This document shows, piece by piece, positions 23,493 through 31,826 of a stretch of DNA of 64,000 bases. Position 1 is the stretch's first letter, and each line of letters opens with the position of its first letter. This DNA is from Pseudolabrys sp. (GTDB lineage Bacteria > Pseudomonadota > Alphaproteobacteria > Rhizobiales > Xanthobacteraceae). The notes under the pieces were generated by a model. That model saw only the letters and a list, made by a program, of their open reading frames with translations. It did no database searches and was not told the DNA's origin. The translations under genes were made by a program, and so were the position numbers. The stretch lies in NCBI GenBank assembly GCA_009694265.1, contig SHVM01000004.1, positions 1-64,000 on the forward strand, in the 5' to 3' direction.

Positions 23493-24629
23493 ATGGTTGC
23501 GCGCGCGCATCGCACGCCCTTCGGCGAATGGTGGTGGACGGTCGACCGGCTCACGCTCGCCGCCATTGGCGCGTTGATGCTGGCCGGCGTGGTGCTCTCG
23601 CTCGCCGCCAGCCCGCCGGTGGCCGGACGGCTCGGGCTCGACCCGTTTTATTTCGTCAACCGCCACATACTTTATCTCTTCCCGGCCATCGCCATCATGC
23701 TGGCGGTCTCGTTCCTCAGTCCGCGTCAGATTCGCCGCCTCACGGTCGCCGTATTCGCGGTCAGCATCGTCATGGTGGCGGCGACGCCGTTCTTCGGCGT
23801 CGAAATCAAGGGCGCACGGCGCTGGCTGGTGCTGTTTAGCGTCAACATCCAGCCGTCGGAATTCCTCAAGCCCGCTTTCGTCATCCTGATCGCCTGGCTG
23901 TTTGGCGAATCGGCCAAGCGGCCGGACATGCCGACCAATGCGGTCGCGCTCGCGATGCTGCTGACGGTGGTTGCGCTCCTTATGGTGCAGCCGGATTTCG
24001 GCCAGACCACGCTGATCGTGCTGGTGTGGAGCGCGCTGTTCTTCATGGCCGGCATGCGGCTGGTGTGGGTGTTCGGGCTGGCCGCTATCGCGGGCTTCGG
24101 CTTGATGAGCGCCTATTACACGGTTCCGCATGTGGCGCGCCGCATCCAGCGCTTTCTCAATCCGGCATCGGGCGACACTTTCAATATCGACATCGCGACC
24201 GAGAGCTTCATGCGCGGGGGCTGGTTCGGCAGAGGCCCGGGCGAGGGCACGGTGAAGCGGCTGCTGCCGGAAAGTCACACCGACTTCGTATTCGCGGTGG
24301 CGGCGGAGGAATTCGGCGTTGCGCTCTGCCTGGCGCTGGTCGCGCTCTTCGCCTTCATCGTCATCCGCATGCTGGTGCGTGCCATGCGCAACGGTGACTC
24401 GTTCGCACGCTTTGCGGCGGCCGGGCTCACCATGCTGTTCGCCACCCAGTCGGCGATCAATATGGCGGTCAATTTGCACTTGATTCCCGCCAAGGGCATG
24501 ACGCTGCCGTTTATTTCCTACGGCGGCTCGTCGATGATCTCGCTGGCTTACGCCATGGGCATGTTGCTGGCGCTTACCCGCGAGCAGCCGCGCGTGGCCA
24601 TGCTGGCGCCCGAGCCCGCGCCGGCATAA
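23493..24629 (+). CDS. ftsW: Septal peptidoglycan polymerase FtsW
   Basis: A SEDS-family glycosyltransferase that polymerises lipid II at the septum with FtsI. The 378-residue polytopic protein carries GARRWL after the first helices, PSEFLKPAFV, PDFGQTTLI, the large-loop segment RGGWFGRGPGEGTVKRLLPESHTDFVFAVAAEEFG, and the C-terminal PFISYGGSSMIS. Unlike its upstream neighbours it is separated by about 185 bases, including a repeat, from murD, so it may have its own promoter. Confidence 0.95.
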   Translation: MVARAHRTPFGEWWWTVDRLTLAAIGALMLAGVVLSLAASPPVAGRLGLDPFYFVNRHILYLFPAIAIMLAVSFLSPRQIRRLTVAVFAVSIVMVAATPFFGVEIKGARRWLVLFSVNIQPSEFLKPAFVILIAWLFGESAKRPDMPTNAVALAMLLTVVALLMVQPDFGQTTLIVLVWSALFFMAGMRLVWVFGLAAIAGFGLMSAYYTVPHVARRIQRFLNPASGDTFNIDIATESFMRGGWFGRGPGEGTVKRLLPESHTDFVFAVAAEEFGVALCLALVALFAFIVIRMLVRAMRNGDSFARFAAAGLTMLFATQSAINMAVNLHLIPAKGMTLPFISYGGSSMISLAYAMGMLLALTREQPRVAMLAPEPAPA

Positions 24630-24633
24630 TTTT

Positions 24634-24723
24634 CGTCATGGCCGGGCTTGTCCCGGCCATCCACGTCTTGCTTAATTGAACGAAAGAAAGGCGTGGATGC
24701 CCGGCACAAGGCCGGGCATGACG
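24634..24723. repeat. Family B palindromic repeat, ftsW-murG junction
   Basis: A long imperfect palindrome: ATGGCCGGGCTTGTCCCGGCCAT hairpin (24638-24660), then CCACGTC, a 26-base middle, and the mirrored CGTGGATGCCCGG...CCGGGCAT. It begins five bases after the ftsW stop and ends about a dozen bases before the murG start, so the structure reaches the murG ribosome-binding site. Confidence 0.88.
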
Positions 24724-24734
24724 GTGGAGAGGTC

Positions 24735-25832
24735 ATGCCGGCACGCGAAACAAACAAACTGGTGCTGCTTGCTGCCGGCGGCACCGGCGGCCATCTATTT
24801 CCGGCCGAAGCGCTGGCGGTCGTGCTTGAGAAGCGGGGCCTGATCGTTGATCTCGCCACCGACGCGCGCGCCGCGCATTATAAATTTCCCGCCCGCGCCG
24901 TGCATCTCATTCCGAGCGCCTCCGTGCGGGCGCGCCACCCCATCGCGCTCGCGCGCACCGGCCTGCTGCTGACGCTCGGCATCGCCAAGGCATGGGCCTT
25001 GATCGGACGCATCCGCCCGAACATTGTCGTCGGTTTCGGCGGCTATCCGAGCGTGCCGCCGCTACTGGCTGCATCGATGCGCGGCGTGCCAAGCGTGTTG
25101 CATGAGCAGAATGGCGTCATGGGCCGCGCCAACCGCCTGCTGGCGCCGCGCGTCACCGCGATTGCCACCAGCTTTCATACGTTGGCGCGCGTCGATCCGC
25201 GCGTGCAGAGCAAGATCGCATTCACCGGCAATCCGGTGCGCCCACAGGTGATCGCCGCGGCCGCGACGCCTTATTCGGCGCCGAGCGGAAAATTACGTTT
25301 TCTCGTGTTCGGCGGCAGCCAGGGCGCGCATGTGATGTCCGAGATTGTCCCGGCGGCCATCGAACGCATGCCGTCGGATATAAGTTCGCGTCTGGTCGTC
25401 ACGCAGCAAGCCCGGGCTGAAGACCTCGACGCCGTGCGCACGACTTACGCCCGGCTCGGCGTCGAAGCCGAGGCCGCTGCTTTTTTCCCCGACTTGCCGG
25501 CGCGCATGGCGGCGGCGCATCTGGTGATATCCCGCTCCGGCGCCTCCACGGTGGCGGAGCTTTCGGCTATCGGCCGCCCCGCTTTATTGGTGCCGTTGCC
25601 GCATGCGCTGGATCAGGACCAGTTCGCCAATGCCGGCGTGCTGGAGGCGGCCGGCGGGGCGATCCGGATCGAGCAGCGCGACTTCACCCCGGAACGCCTG
25701 GCATCGGAAATCGTGGCGCTTTCCGGCGATCCGGTCCGGCTGACGCGCATGGCAAAAGCTGCCAAATCGGCCGGCACCGTCGACGCCGCCGAACGGCTGG
25801 CGGATTTGGTCGTCAAAGTGGCGGGGGTTTGA
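24735..25832 (+). CDS. murG: Lipid II synthase MurG
   Basis: MurG transfers GlcNAc to lipid I on the cytoplasmic face. The start at 24735 follows GGAGAGG closely; the open frame upstream to 24648 is the translated repeat. The 365-residue GT28 enzyme has the N-terminal glycine loop AAGGTGGHLFPAEAL, VVGFGGYPSVPPL, LHEQNGVMGRANR, and in the C-terminal lobe VFGGSQGAHV, ISRSGASTVAEL and PHALDQDQ. It is followed by the higBA pair rather than directly by murC. Confidence 0.95.
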   Translation: MPARETNKLVLLAAGGTGGHLFPAEALAVVLEKRGLIVDLATDARAAHYKFPARAVHLIPSASVRARHPIALARTGLLLTLGIAKAWALIGRIRPNIVVGFGGYPSVPPLLAASMRGVPSVLHEQNGVMGRANRLLAPRVTAIATSFHTLARVDPRVQSKIAFTGNPVRPQVIAAAATPYSAPSGKLRFLVFGGSQGAHVMSEIVPAAIERMPSDISSRLVVTQQARAEDLDAVRTTYARLGVEAEAAAFFPDLPARMAAAHLVISRSGASTVAELSAIGRPALLVPLPHALDQDQFANAGVLEAAGGAIRIEQRDFTPERLASEIVALSGDPVRLTRMAKAAKSAGTVDAAERLADLVVKVAGV

Positions 25833-25838
25833 AAGAGC

Positions 25839-25880
25839 TGTAAGCGATCCGTTGACATATGTAAGCGTTTGGCTTACATT
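25839..25880 (+). promoter_or_regulatory. higBA promoter with operator in the spacer
   Basis: TTGACA (25852-25857), a 17-base spacer and TACATT (25875-25880) form a near-consensus housekeeping promoter. The inverted repeat GTAAGC-gtttg-GCTTAC (25861-25877) lies inside the spacer and overlaps the -10, and a further TGTAAGCG half-site stands 21 bases upstream (25839-25846), two helical turns away. This is the expected layout for autorepression by HigA or HigBA. The predicted transcript start is at or within a base or two of the GTG at 25886, so the mRNA may be leaderless. Confidence 0.75.
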
Positions 25881-25885
25881 GCATT

Positions 25886-26164
25886 GTGATCGCGACATTC
25901 CGGAGCAAGGCGCTGGCCGATCTGTGGGCGAAAGGCCGCACGGCTAAGATCGACGTTAAGATGCGTCAGCGGATCCTGATCCGCCTCGATCGGCTAAACG
26001 CCGCGACCGCGCCGGCGCAGATGAACCTTCCTGGGTTTGATTACCACGCCCTGAAAGGCTTCGTTCCGACCCGCTACTCGGTCCATGTCAACGGGCCGTG
26101 GTGCATTACTTTCGAGTCTGATTCCGGCGACGCTCTACGCGTCGATTTCGAGCAATATCATTGA
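25886..26164 (+). CDS. higB: HigB-family mRNA interferase toxin
   Basis: A 92-residue RelE/HigB-fold toxin that would cleave mRNA in the ribosomal A site. Family marks are FRSKALADLWAKG at the start, RILIRLDRLNAAT, LPGFDYHALKG, RYSVHVNGPWCITF and the terminal VDFEQYH. The start is a GTG without a Shine-Dalgarno sequence, consistent with leaderless translation. The toxin-first order is usual for higBA. It is inserted between murG and murC, so its genes are co-directional with cell-wall synthesis. Confidence 0.9.
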   Translation: MIATFRSKALADLWAKGRTAKIDVKMRQRILIRLDRLNAATAPAQMNLPGFDYHALKGFVPTRYSVHVNGPWCITFESDSGDALRVDFEQYH

Positions 26165-26175
26165 GGAGCCAAACC

Positions 26176-26496
26176 ATGGTCGACTTTGTTGCCAAACGCG
26201 ATCCGAACCGCTGTCCGACGCATCCCGGTGAATTGCTGAGCGAGGTGATCCCGGCGACCGGCAAGAGCAAGACCGAGATTGCCGCGCTGTTGGGCATTTC
26301 CCGCCAGCACCTTTACGACATCCTGGCGCAGCGCAAGCCGGTGTCCCCCGCCGTCGCAGTCCGGCTCGGGAAGCTGTTCGGCGACGGGGCAGGCGTCTGG
26401 GTGCGGATGCAGGGCGCCTACGACACATGGCGTGCCGAGCGCGAACTCGCCGCCGAAATCAGGAAGATAAGGACGCTGAAGGCGGCGGCGGCGTGA
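26176..26496 (+). CDS. higA: HigA-family antitoxin
   Basis: A 106-residue helix-turn-helix antitoxin. The ATG at 26176 follows GAGGAG. PTHPGELLSEVIPATGKSKTEIAALLGISRQHLYDIL is the HigA-type XRE domain, with the recognition helix around SRQHLYDILAQR, followed by PVSPAVAVRLGKLFG and a charged C-terminal helix. It should bind HigB and repress through the palindrome at 25861. It is 11 bases after higB. Confidence 0.92.
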   Translation: MVDFVAKRDPNRCPTHPGELLSEVIPATGKSKTEIAALLGISRQHLYDILAQRKPVSPAVAVRLGKLFGDGAGVWVRMQGAYDTWRAERELAAEIRKIRTLKAAAA

Positions 26497-26528
26497 CCGG
26501 ATAGCAAGAATTTAAGCATTCCGCCAAG

Positions 26529-26572
26529 AACCGGGCTTGGCCGGTCTTGTTTCCGCCTTCCATGTCTTGCAA
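26529..26572. repeat. Degenerate family B repeat before murC
   Basis: CCGGGCTTGGCCGGTCTTG followed by CCATGTCTTGCAATAA resembles the left half of the family B unit at 24640 (CCGGGCTTGTCCCGG, CCACGTCTTGCTTAA) with several changes and no right half. It sits in the 105-base gap between higA and murC, and suggests that the higBA insertion point was itself a repeat-bearing junction. Confidence 0.5.
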
Positions 26573-26601
26573 TAAGCACCCAGCAAACCGAGGGCGACTC
26601 C

Positions 26602-28002
26602 ATGAAATTGCCGCGCGACATCGGTCCGGTGCATTTCGTCGGCATCGGCGGTATTGGCATGAGCGGGATCGCCGAGGTGCTGGCCAATCTCGGCTATACC
26701 GTCACCGGCTCCGACGTCTCCGACAGCGCCAACGTCAAGCGGTTGCGCGACAAGGGCATCAAGGTTGCCATCGGCCACAAGGCCGAGAACGTCAACGGCG
26801 CCGATGTGGTTGTGGTCTCCTCCGCCATCAAACGCGACAATCCGGAACTTGTCGCCGCGCGCGCCAAGCGGCTGCCGGTGGTGCGGCGCGCCGAAATGCT
26901 GGCCGAGCTGATGCGGCTCAAGAGCTGCGTGGCCATCGCCGGCACCCATGGCAAGACCACGACCACGTCGCTGGTTGCGGCGCTGCTCGATGCCGGAGGC
27001 CTCGACCCGACCGTGATCAATGGCGGCATCATCAACGCCTATGGCACCAATGCGCGGCTCGGGGCCGGCGATTGGATGGTGGTGGAGGCTGATGAATCCG
27101 ACGGCACGTTCTTGAAACTGCCCGCCGACATCGCCATCGTCACCAATATCGATCCCGAACATCTCGACCATTTCCACACTTTCGACGCAGTGCAGGACGC
27201 CTTCCGCGCCTTCGTCGAGAATATTCCGTTCTATGGATTCGCGGTGATGTGCACCGATCATCCTGTGGTGCAGACGCTGGTCGAAAAACTGGAAGACCGC
27301 CGCATTCTCACCTACGGCGAAAATCCGCAGGCCGATATTCGTCTGGTTGACCTGGATCATCACGATGGCCAATCGCGCTTCACGGTACTGTTCCACGATC
27401 GCGCCGGGAAAACCACCCACAGCATCGACAAGCTCACCATGCCGATGCCGGGGCGCCACAATGCGCTCAACGCCACCGCGGCCATTGCCGTCGCCCATGA
27501 GCTCGGCATCAAGGATGATATGATCCGCAAGGCGCTTGGCAGCTTCGGCGGCGTCAAGCGGCGCTTCACAAAAGTTGGCGAGTGGAACGGCGCCGTCATC
27601 ATCGACGACTACGGCCATCATCCGGTCGAGATCGCAGCCGTGCTGCGCGCCGCGCGCGAAAGCGCCAAGGGCCAGGTGATCGCGGTGATGCAGCCGCATC
27701 GCTACACGCGGCTGTCCGCGCTGTTCGAACAATTTTGTTCCTGCTTCAACGATGCCGACGCTGTTGTGGTGGCGCCGGTCTATTCGGCGGGCGAGGCGCC
27801 GATCGCAGGGATAGACCGCGACGCGCTGGTGCAGGGCCTGCGCGCGCACGGCCACCGCCAGACGATTGCGCTCGATGGTCCGGAAAAACTCGCCGGCATT
27901 ATCAAGAGCCTGGCGAAGCCGGGCGATTATGTCGTCTGCCTCGGCGCTGGCTCAATCACGCAATGGGCTTATGCGCTGCCGGGTGAGTTGAGGGCGCTAT
28001 GA
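26602..28002 (+). CDS. murC: UDP-MurNAc--L-alanine ligase
   Basis: MurC adds the first stem-peptide residue. The N-terminal nucleotide fold starts [17 protein letters not shown], followed by the ATP site [13 protein letters not shown] (near residue 114), [23 protein letters not shown] (near 185) and [18 protein letters not shown] (near 335). The 466-residue length is normal. The stop overlaps the ATG of murB. Confidence 0.97.
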   Translation: MKLPRDIGPVHFVGIGGIGMSGIAEVLANLGYTVTGSDVSDSANVKRLRDKGIKVAIGHKAENVNGADVVVVSSAIKRDNPELVAARAKRLPVVRRAEMLAELMRLKSCVAIAGTHGKTTTTSLVAALLDAGGLDPTVINGGIINAYGTNARLGAGDWMVVEADESDGTFLKLPADIAIVTNIDPEHLDHFHTFDAVQDAFRAFVENIPFYGFAVMCTDHPVVQTLVEKLEDRRILTYGENPQADIRLVDLDHHDGQSRFTVLFHDRAGKTTHSIDKLTMPMPGRHNALNATAAIAVAHELGIKDDMIRKALGSFGGVKRRFTKVGEWNGAVIIDDYGHHPVEIAAVLRAARESAKGQVIAVMQPHRYTRLSALFEQFCSCFNDADAVVVAPVYSAGEAPIAGIDRDALVQGLRAHGHRQTIALDGPEKLAGIIKSLAKPGDYVVCLGAGSITQWAYALPGELRAL

Positions 28003-28913
28003 GTTTTCCCGATATCGTCCCGGACTTGAAAGCCCGCATGCCCGAGCTGCGCGGGCGGCTATTGGCGAACCAGAAGCTCGGCGAATTCACCTGGTTTCGC
28101 GTCGGCGGTCCGGCGCAGGCGTTTTTCATGCCGGCGGACGAAGACGATCTGGCTTATTTTTTGAAAAACTTGCCGGCGGAAATTCCCGTCGATGTGATCG
28201 GCGCCGGTTCGAACCTTATTGTGCGTGATGGCGGCGTGCCGGGCGTGGTGGTGCGGCTTGGCCGCGGCTTCAACGACATCGGCACGCCAGACAATCATCG
28301 TGTCGCCGCCGGCACCGCCATGCTCGACGTGATGGTTGCGCGCGCCGCACAGACCGCCGGTATCGCCGGTCTGGCCTTCCTGAGCGGCATTCCCGGTACC
28401 GTCGGCGGCGCGCTGCGCATGAATGGCGGCGCCTATGGGGCGGAGACCAAGGACGTGCTGATTGAGGCGCGTGGGCTGGACCGGCAGGGTAATGCCCGCA
28501 CTTTCAGCAATGCCGAGATGGGATTTTCCTATCGCCATTGCAGCGTGTCCGGCGATGTCATCTTCACCGCCGCGACATTTCAGGGCCGCGCCGGTGATCC
28601 CGATCAAATTGCCGCCGAGATGGCCGAAATCAAGGGAAAGCGCGAGGCGAGCCAGCCGCGCAATCGCACCGGCGGCTCCACCTTCAAGAATCCGCCGGGC
28701 GCCAGCGCCTGGAAACTGGTGGACGAGGCCGGCTGCCGCGGACTTAAAGTCGGCCGCGCCCAAGTCTCCGAGCTGCACAGCAATTTTCTGATCAATGTCG
28801 ACGGCGCCAGCGCCGCCGACATCGAAACGGTGGGCGAATCCGTGCGCGAGCGAGTCAAGGCGCATTCCGGCATCGAGCTGGAATGGGAAATTAAGAGGAT
28901 TGGGGTGAAGTAG
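27999..28913 (+). CDS. murB: UDP-N-acetylenolpyruvoylglucosamine reductase
   Basis: The FAD-dependent reductase that forms UDP-MurNAc. [33 protein letters not shown] (FAD binding), [31 protein letters not shown] and the [21 protein letters not shown] active-site segment, then [11 protein letters not shown], are all in place. Start ATG overlaps the murC stop. Confidence 0.97.
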   Translation: MSFPDIVPDLKARMPELRGRLLANQKLGEFTWFRVGGPAQAFFMPADEDDLAYFLKNLPAEIPVDVIGAGSNLIVRDGGVPGVVVRLGRGFNDIGTPDNHRVAAGTAMLDVMVARAAQTAGIAGLAFLSGIPGTVGGALRMNGGAYGAETKDVLIEARGLDRQGNARTFSNAEMGFSYRHCSVSGDVIFTAATFQGRAGDPDQIAAEMAEIKGKREASQPRNRTGGSTFKNPPGASAWKLVDEAGCRGLKVGRAQVSELHSNFLINVDGASAADIETVGESVRERVKAHSGIELEWEIKRIGVK

Positions 28914-28921
28914 ACTCGCCG

Positions 28922-28953
28922 TTGTCATGGCCGGGACGAGCCCGGCCATGACA
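28922..28953. repeat. Family B half-repeat after murB
   Basis: A single perfect hairpin, TGTCATGGCCGGG-acgag-CCCGGCCATGACA (stem 13 base pairs), lies between the convergent murB and TPR genes. It has no T run, but at this position it could act as a bidirectional transcription-attenuating or RNA-end-protecting structure. Confidence 0.8.
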
Positions 28954-28963
28954 GAAGAGACAC

Positions 28964-29539
28964 TTAAAGCTTCCGCTCCGGCTCCTTGACGATGAGATTT
29001 CGTTCTTTCAGCCACGGATTGATCGCCAGTGCGCGCTTGAGCGGTGCCTGCGCCTCGGCTTTCTTGCCCTGCTCGATCAGAATAATGCCCTGGCCGGCCA
29101 GCGCCGCATAATGCATCGGCTCCAACGCCAGTGTGCGGTCGAGCGCGGCAAGCGAAGCGTCGTAGCTGCCGGCGAGAAACAAGACATAGGCGAGCTGGTT
29201 CCAGCCTTCGGCAAATCGCGGCGCATGCTTGACGAGGGCTTCCAGATGGACGAGCGCGTTGCCATAGTCGAACCGCAGTTGCGCTTCGCGCGAGCTTTCG
29301 AGCAGCCGCTGCGATTCTTCGTCCGCGAAACCGCGCCAGAATGTCCAGATCTGATCTTCGATTTCGCGCGCGTCGGCTTCGTCCTTGGCGCTGCTGAGTT
29401 CGGCGAACAATGCCGCCCGCTGTTTCGCCGCATTCTCGCTCAATCCTGCGGCCGGCGGCAGTTGGCCGGCATGGAGCGGCGCGGCCGCCAGGATCAGCAG
29501 CGCCGCGGCAGTCATCATGCGGATCGTTTGCCTTAACAT
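28964..29539 (-). CDS. Secreted TPR-repeat protein
   Basis: A 191-residue protein with signal peptide (MLRQTIRMMTAAALLILAAAPLHA) and three TPR-like units in the second half (FDYGNALVHLEALVKHAPRFAEGWNQLAYVLFLAG..., ...DASLAALDRTLALEPMHYAALAGQG..., ...KKAEAQAPLKRALAINPWL). It therefore likely acts as a periplasmic protein-protein adaptor. The start at 29539 is chosen for the signal peptide; the frame opens to 29623. It is the only minus-strand gene interrupting the dcw cluster, between murB and ddl. Confidence 0.78.
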   Translation of the reverse strand: MLRQTIRMMTAAALLILAAAPLHAGQLPPAAGLSENAAKQRAALFAELSSAKDEADAREIEDQIWTFWRGFADEESQRLLESSREAQLRFDYGNALVHLEALVKHAPRFAEGWNQLAYVLFLAGSYDASLAALDRTLALEPMHYAALAGQGIILIEQGKKAEAQAPLKRALAINPWLKERNLIVKEPERKL

Positions 29540-29683
29540 TGGGATACAATGGCGGGCAGGCGACGGTCTTGCAATATAAGCGGCTGGATCGGCCGTTACT
29601 GAAATGCTCGACGGCGCGTTCAAGTTCGATTCTATTGGTACGGAAACGAATCAGCCTTCGGCTGCGGAGCCCGGATAGACAAT

Positions 29684-30604
29684 ATGGCCAAACACGTCGC
29701 GGTTCTGATGGGGGGCTGGTCGGCCGAGCGCGAGGTTTCCTTGCGCTCCGGCAAGGCCTGCGCGGATGCAGCCGATCGGGCCGGCTATCGCGTCAGCCGC
29801 GTCGACGTGACGCGCGAGATCGCCGCGACTTTGCGCGCCCTCAAGCCCGATTGTGCGCTCAACGTGTTGCACGGCCGTCCCGGCGAGGACGGCACCCTGC
29901 AAGGCCTGCTGGAAATTCTCGGCGTCCCCTACAGCCATTCCGGCGTGATGGCGTCGGCCGTCGCCATGCAGAAGGACATCGCCAAGACCGTGCTGAAAGC
30001 CGCCGGCGTTCCGGTGCCCGGCGGCATGGTCGCGACGCGCGCGCAGGCCGCCAAGAAGCACCTGCTGCCGCCGCCTTATGTGATCAAGCCGGTGGCGGAA
30101 GGCTCCAGCGTTGGCGTGTTCATCGTGCGCGAGGACCACAAGCACCCGCCGCAGGAATTGACGCGCGCCGACTGGACATTCGGCGAGCGGGTGCTGGTCG
30201 AGCCCTATATTCCCGGCAAGGAACTCACTTGTGCGGTAATGGGCGACAAGATGCTCGGCGTCATCGAGATCGTCCCCGCCGTCAAATTCTACGACTACGA
30301 AGCCAAATACGCCCCCGGCGGCTCAAAACATTTGTTGCCGGCGCCGGTCGCGCCCGAAATCTACGAGGAATGCCGCCGTCTGTCGCTGGCCGCCCATCGC
30401 GCGCTCGGCTGCCGCGGCGTCACGCGTTCGGACTTCCGCTACGACGACAGCCTCACCGGCGCCCAGGGTCTTGCCTGCCTGGAGGTGAATACCCAGCCAG
30501 GCATGACCGAAACCTCGCTGGTGCCAGAGCTTGCCGCCCATGCCGGCATCGGTTTCGAGCAACTGGTGGCCTGGATGATCGAGGACGCGTCGCTGGATCG
30601 GTGA
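29684..30604 (+). CDS. ddl: D-alanine--D-alanine ligase
   Basis: An ATP-grasp ligase of 306 residues that makes D-Ala-D-Ala for MurF. VAVLMGGWSAEREVSLRSG at the start, LHGRPGEDGTLQG, YSHSGVMASAVAMQKD, the ATP-grasp VIKPVAEGSSVGV, EPYIPGKELTCAV, and the metal-binding CLEVNTQPGMTETS near the end fit DdlB. About 140 bases separate it from the divergent TPR gene; a small hairpin CAGCC-ttc-GGCTG lies in its leader. Confidence 0.96.
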   Translation: MAKHVAVLMGGWSAEREVSLRSGKACADAADRAGYRVSRVDVTREIAATLRALKPDCALNVLHGRPGEDGTLQGLLEILGVPYSHSGVMASAVAMQKDIAKTVLKAAGVPVPGGMVATRAQAAKKHLLPPPYVIKPVAEGSSVGVFIVREDHKHPPQELTRADWTFGERVLVEPYIPGKELTCAVMGDKMLGVIEIVPAVKFYDYEAKYAPGGSKHLLPAPVAPEIYEECRRLSLAAHRALGCRGVTRSDFRYDDSLTGAQGLACLEVNTQPGMTETSLVPELAAHAGIGFEQLVAWMIEDASLDR

Positions 30605-30830
30605 TGCAGGGCCAAACCGTGCCCCACCCGCCACACCCCGCCTAAGTTACCGAAGTCTCTGCGCAATCCCTCAATCTTTACACTTCATTTACCAAAGCGC
30701 CCCAAGACTAGGCATTGGCGGCGCCTCGAGCGCTTGGCCGCGCGGATAGCCGTGCGGCCTTGTCGTCGAAAAGCTTGCCGCCAAAGCGCTTGCGGCCCAT
30801 CCGGGCATAACTTTTAAAGAGCCGATCGCG

Positions 30831-31826
30831 ATGGATGTTCGAGGACGCCTCGCTCAATCGCCAAAGCCAAAGCTGAAACGACGCGACGTGGCCGCTGCAC
30901 GGCTACAGTCGCACGCTTGGCCGGTATCGATGCCGGGCTGGCGCCGTCTTGCGCATCGCTGGGGCGCAGCCATCCTCGAATTCAAGCCGCCGCGTGGTGC
31001 GGGCTCCTCGGCCGCCGCTTTGCTGCTGCTCGCCAGCGCCAGCTACGGCGCGGTCAAGGGCGGCCATGTCGAGGTGATTGCCGCGCAGATGCAGGACCTC
31101 TGCGACCAGGCTGCCAATGGCGCAGGCTTCGGCATTTCCGAGATCGCGCTGGCCGGCGAGCATGAAGTCCGCCGCCAGGACATTCTGACACTGGCCGGCA
31201 TCACCGGCCGCTCATCGCTGCTGTTCCTCGATGCCGCGCGCATGCGCGCACGGCTCATGAGCAATCCGTGGATCGCCGAGGCCACGGTGCTCAAACTTTA
31301 TCCCGGGCGCTTACGCATCGAGATCAAGGAGCGCGAGGCCTTCGCGCTGTGGCAGAAGGCCGGCCGCGTCTCGCTGATCGCCGCCGACGGCACCGTGCTT
31401 GAGCCCACCGTGCCGCGACGCTTCGCCGCGCTGCCGCAAGTGGTCGGTCCCGGCGCCGAGCACGCGGCGCGGGATTTTCTTGCCGTGCTCGTGCGCTATC
31501 CGCAGATCGCGCGCGTGGTCGACGCCTCGGTGCTGGTGGCCGAGCGGCGCTGGAACCTGCATCTGAAAGGCGGCGTCGAGGTGCTGCTGCCGGAAGCCGA
31601 GCCCGCGCGCGCGCTGATGACATTAGTCGAGCTTGAGCGATCCAAAAAACTGCTCGCGCGCGACATCGTCGCGGTCGATCTGCGGCTGGCCGATCGCGTC
31701 ACGGTGCGCCAGTCGGATGGTGCCGCGGCAGTGCGCGACGAGGCGCTCAAAGCCGCCGAAAAGGACAAAGAAAAGAAGACCAAGGGGAACAAGAGCAAGG
31801 CAAGCGAAAAGGGGAGCGACGCATGA
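30831..31826 (+). CDS. ftsQ: Cell division protein FtsQ
   Basis: A bitopic divisome scaffold. A basic cytoplasmic tail of about 55 residues precedes one transmembrane helix (SSAAALLLLASASYGAV). A POTRA domain (EIALAGEHEVRRQDILTLAGI...LLFLDAARMRARLMSNPWIAEATVLKLYPGRLRIEIKERE) and the FtsQ beta domain follow. The last 30 or so residues are a highly charged lysine/glutamate tail (KAAEKDKEKKTKGNKSK), which would be periplasmic. Its stop overlaps the ftsA start. The 226-base upstream gap contains TTTACACTTCATTTACC (about 30678), a degenerate CtrA-like pair. Confidence 0.92.
   Translation: MDVRGRLAQSPKPKLKRRDVAAARLQSHAWPVSMPGWRRLAHRWGAAILEFKPPRGAGSSAAALLLLASASYGAVKGGHVEVIAAQMQDLCDQAANGAGFGISEIALAGEHEVRRQDILTLAGITGRSSLLFLDAARMRARLMSNPWIAEATVLKLYPGRLRIEIKEREAFALWQKAGRVSLIAADGTVLEPTVPRRFAALPQVVGPGAEHAARDFLAVLVRYPQIARVVDASVLVAERRWNLHLKGGVEVLLPEAEPARALMTLVELERSKKLLARDIVAVDLRLADRVTVRQSDGAAAVRDEALKAAEKDKEKKTKGNKSKASEKGSDA

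Noticed and set aside
24648-24734. N-terminal extension of MurG
   Set aside because: These codons are the translated family B repeat; the ATG at 24735 has the ribosome-binding site and the family N-terminus.
28059-29549. 496-codon minus-strand frame spanning murB and the TPR gene
   Set aside because: It is antisense to murB and out of frame with the TPR protein, which has its own signal peptide and repeats.
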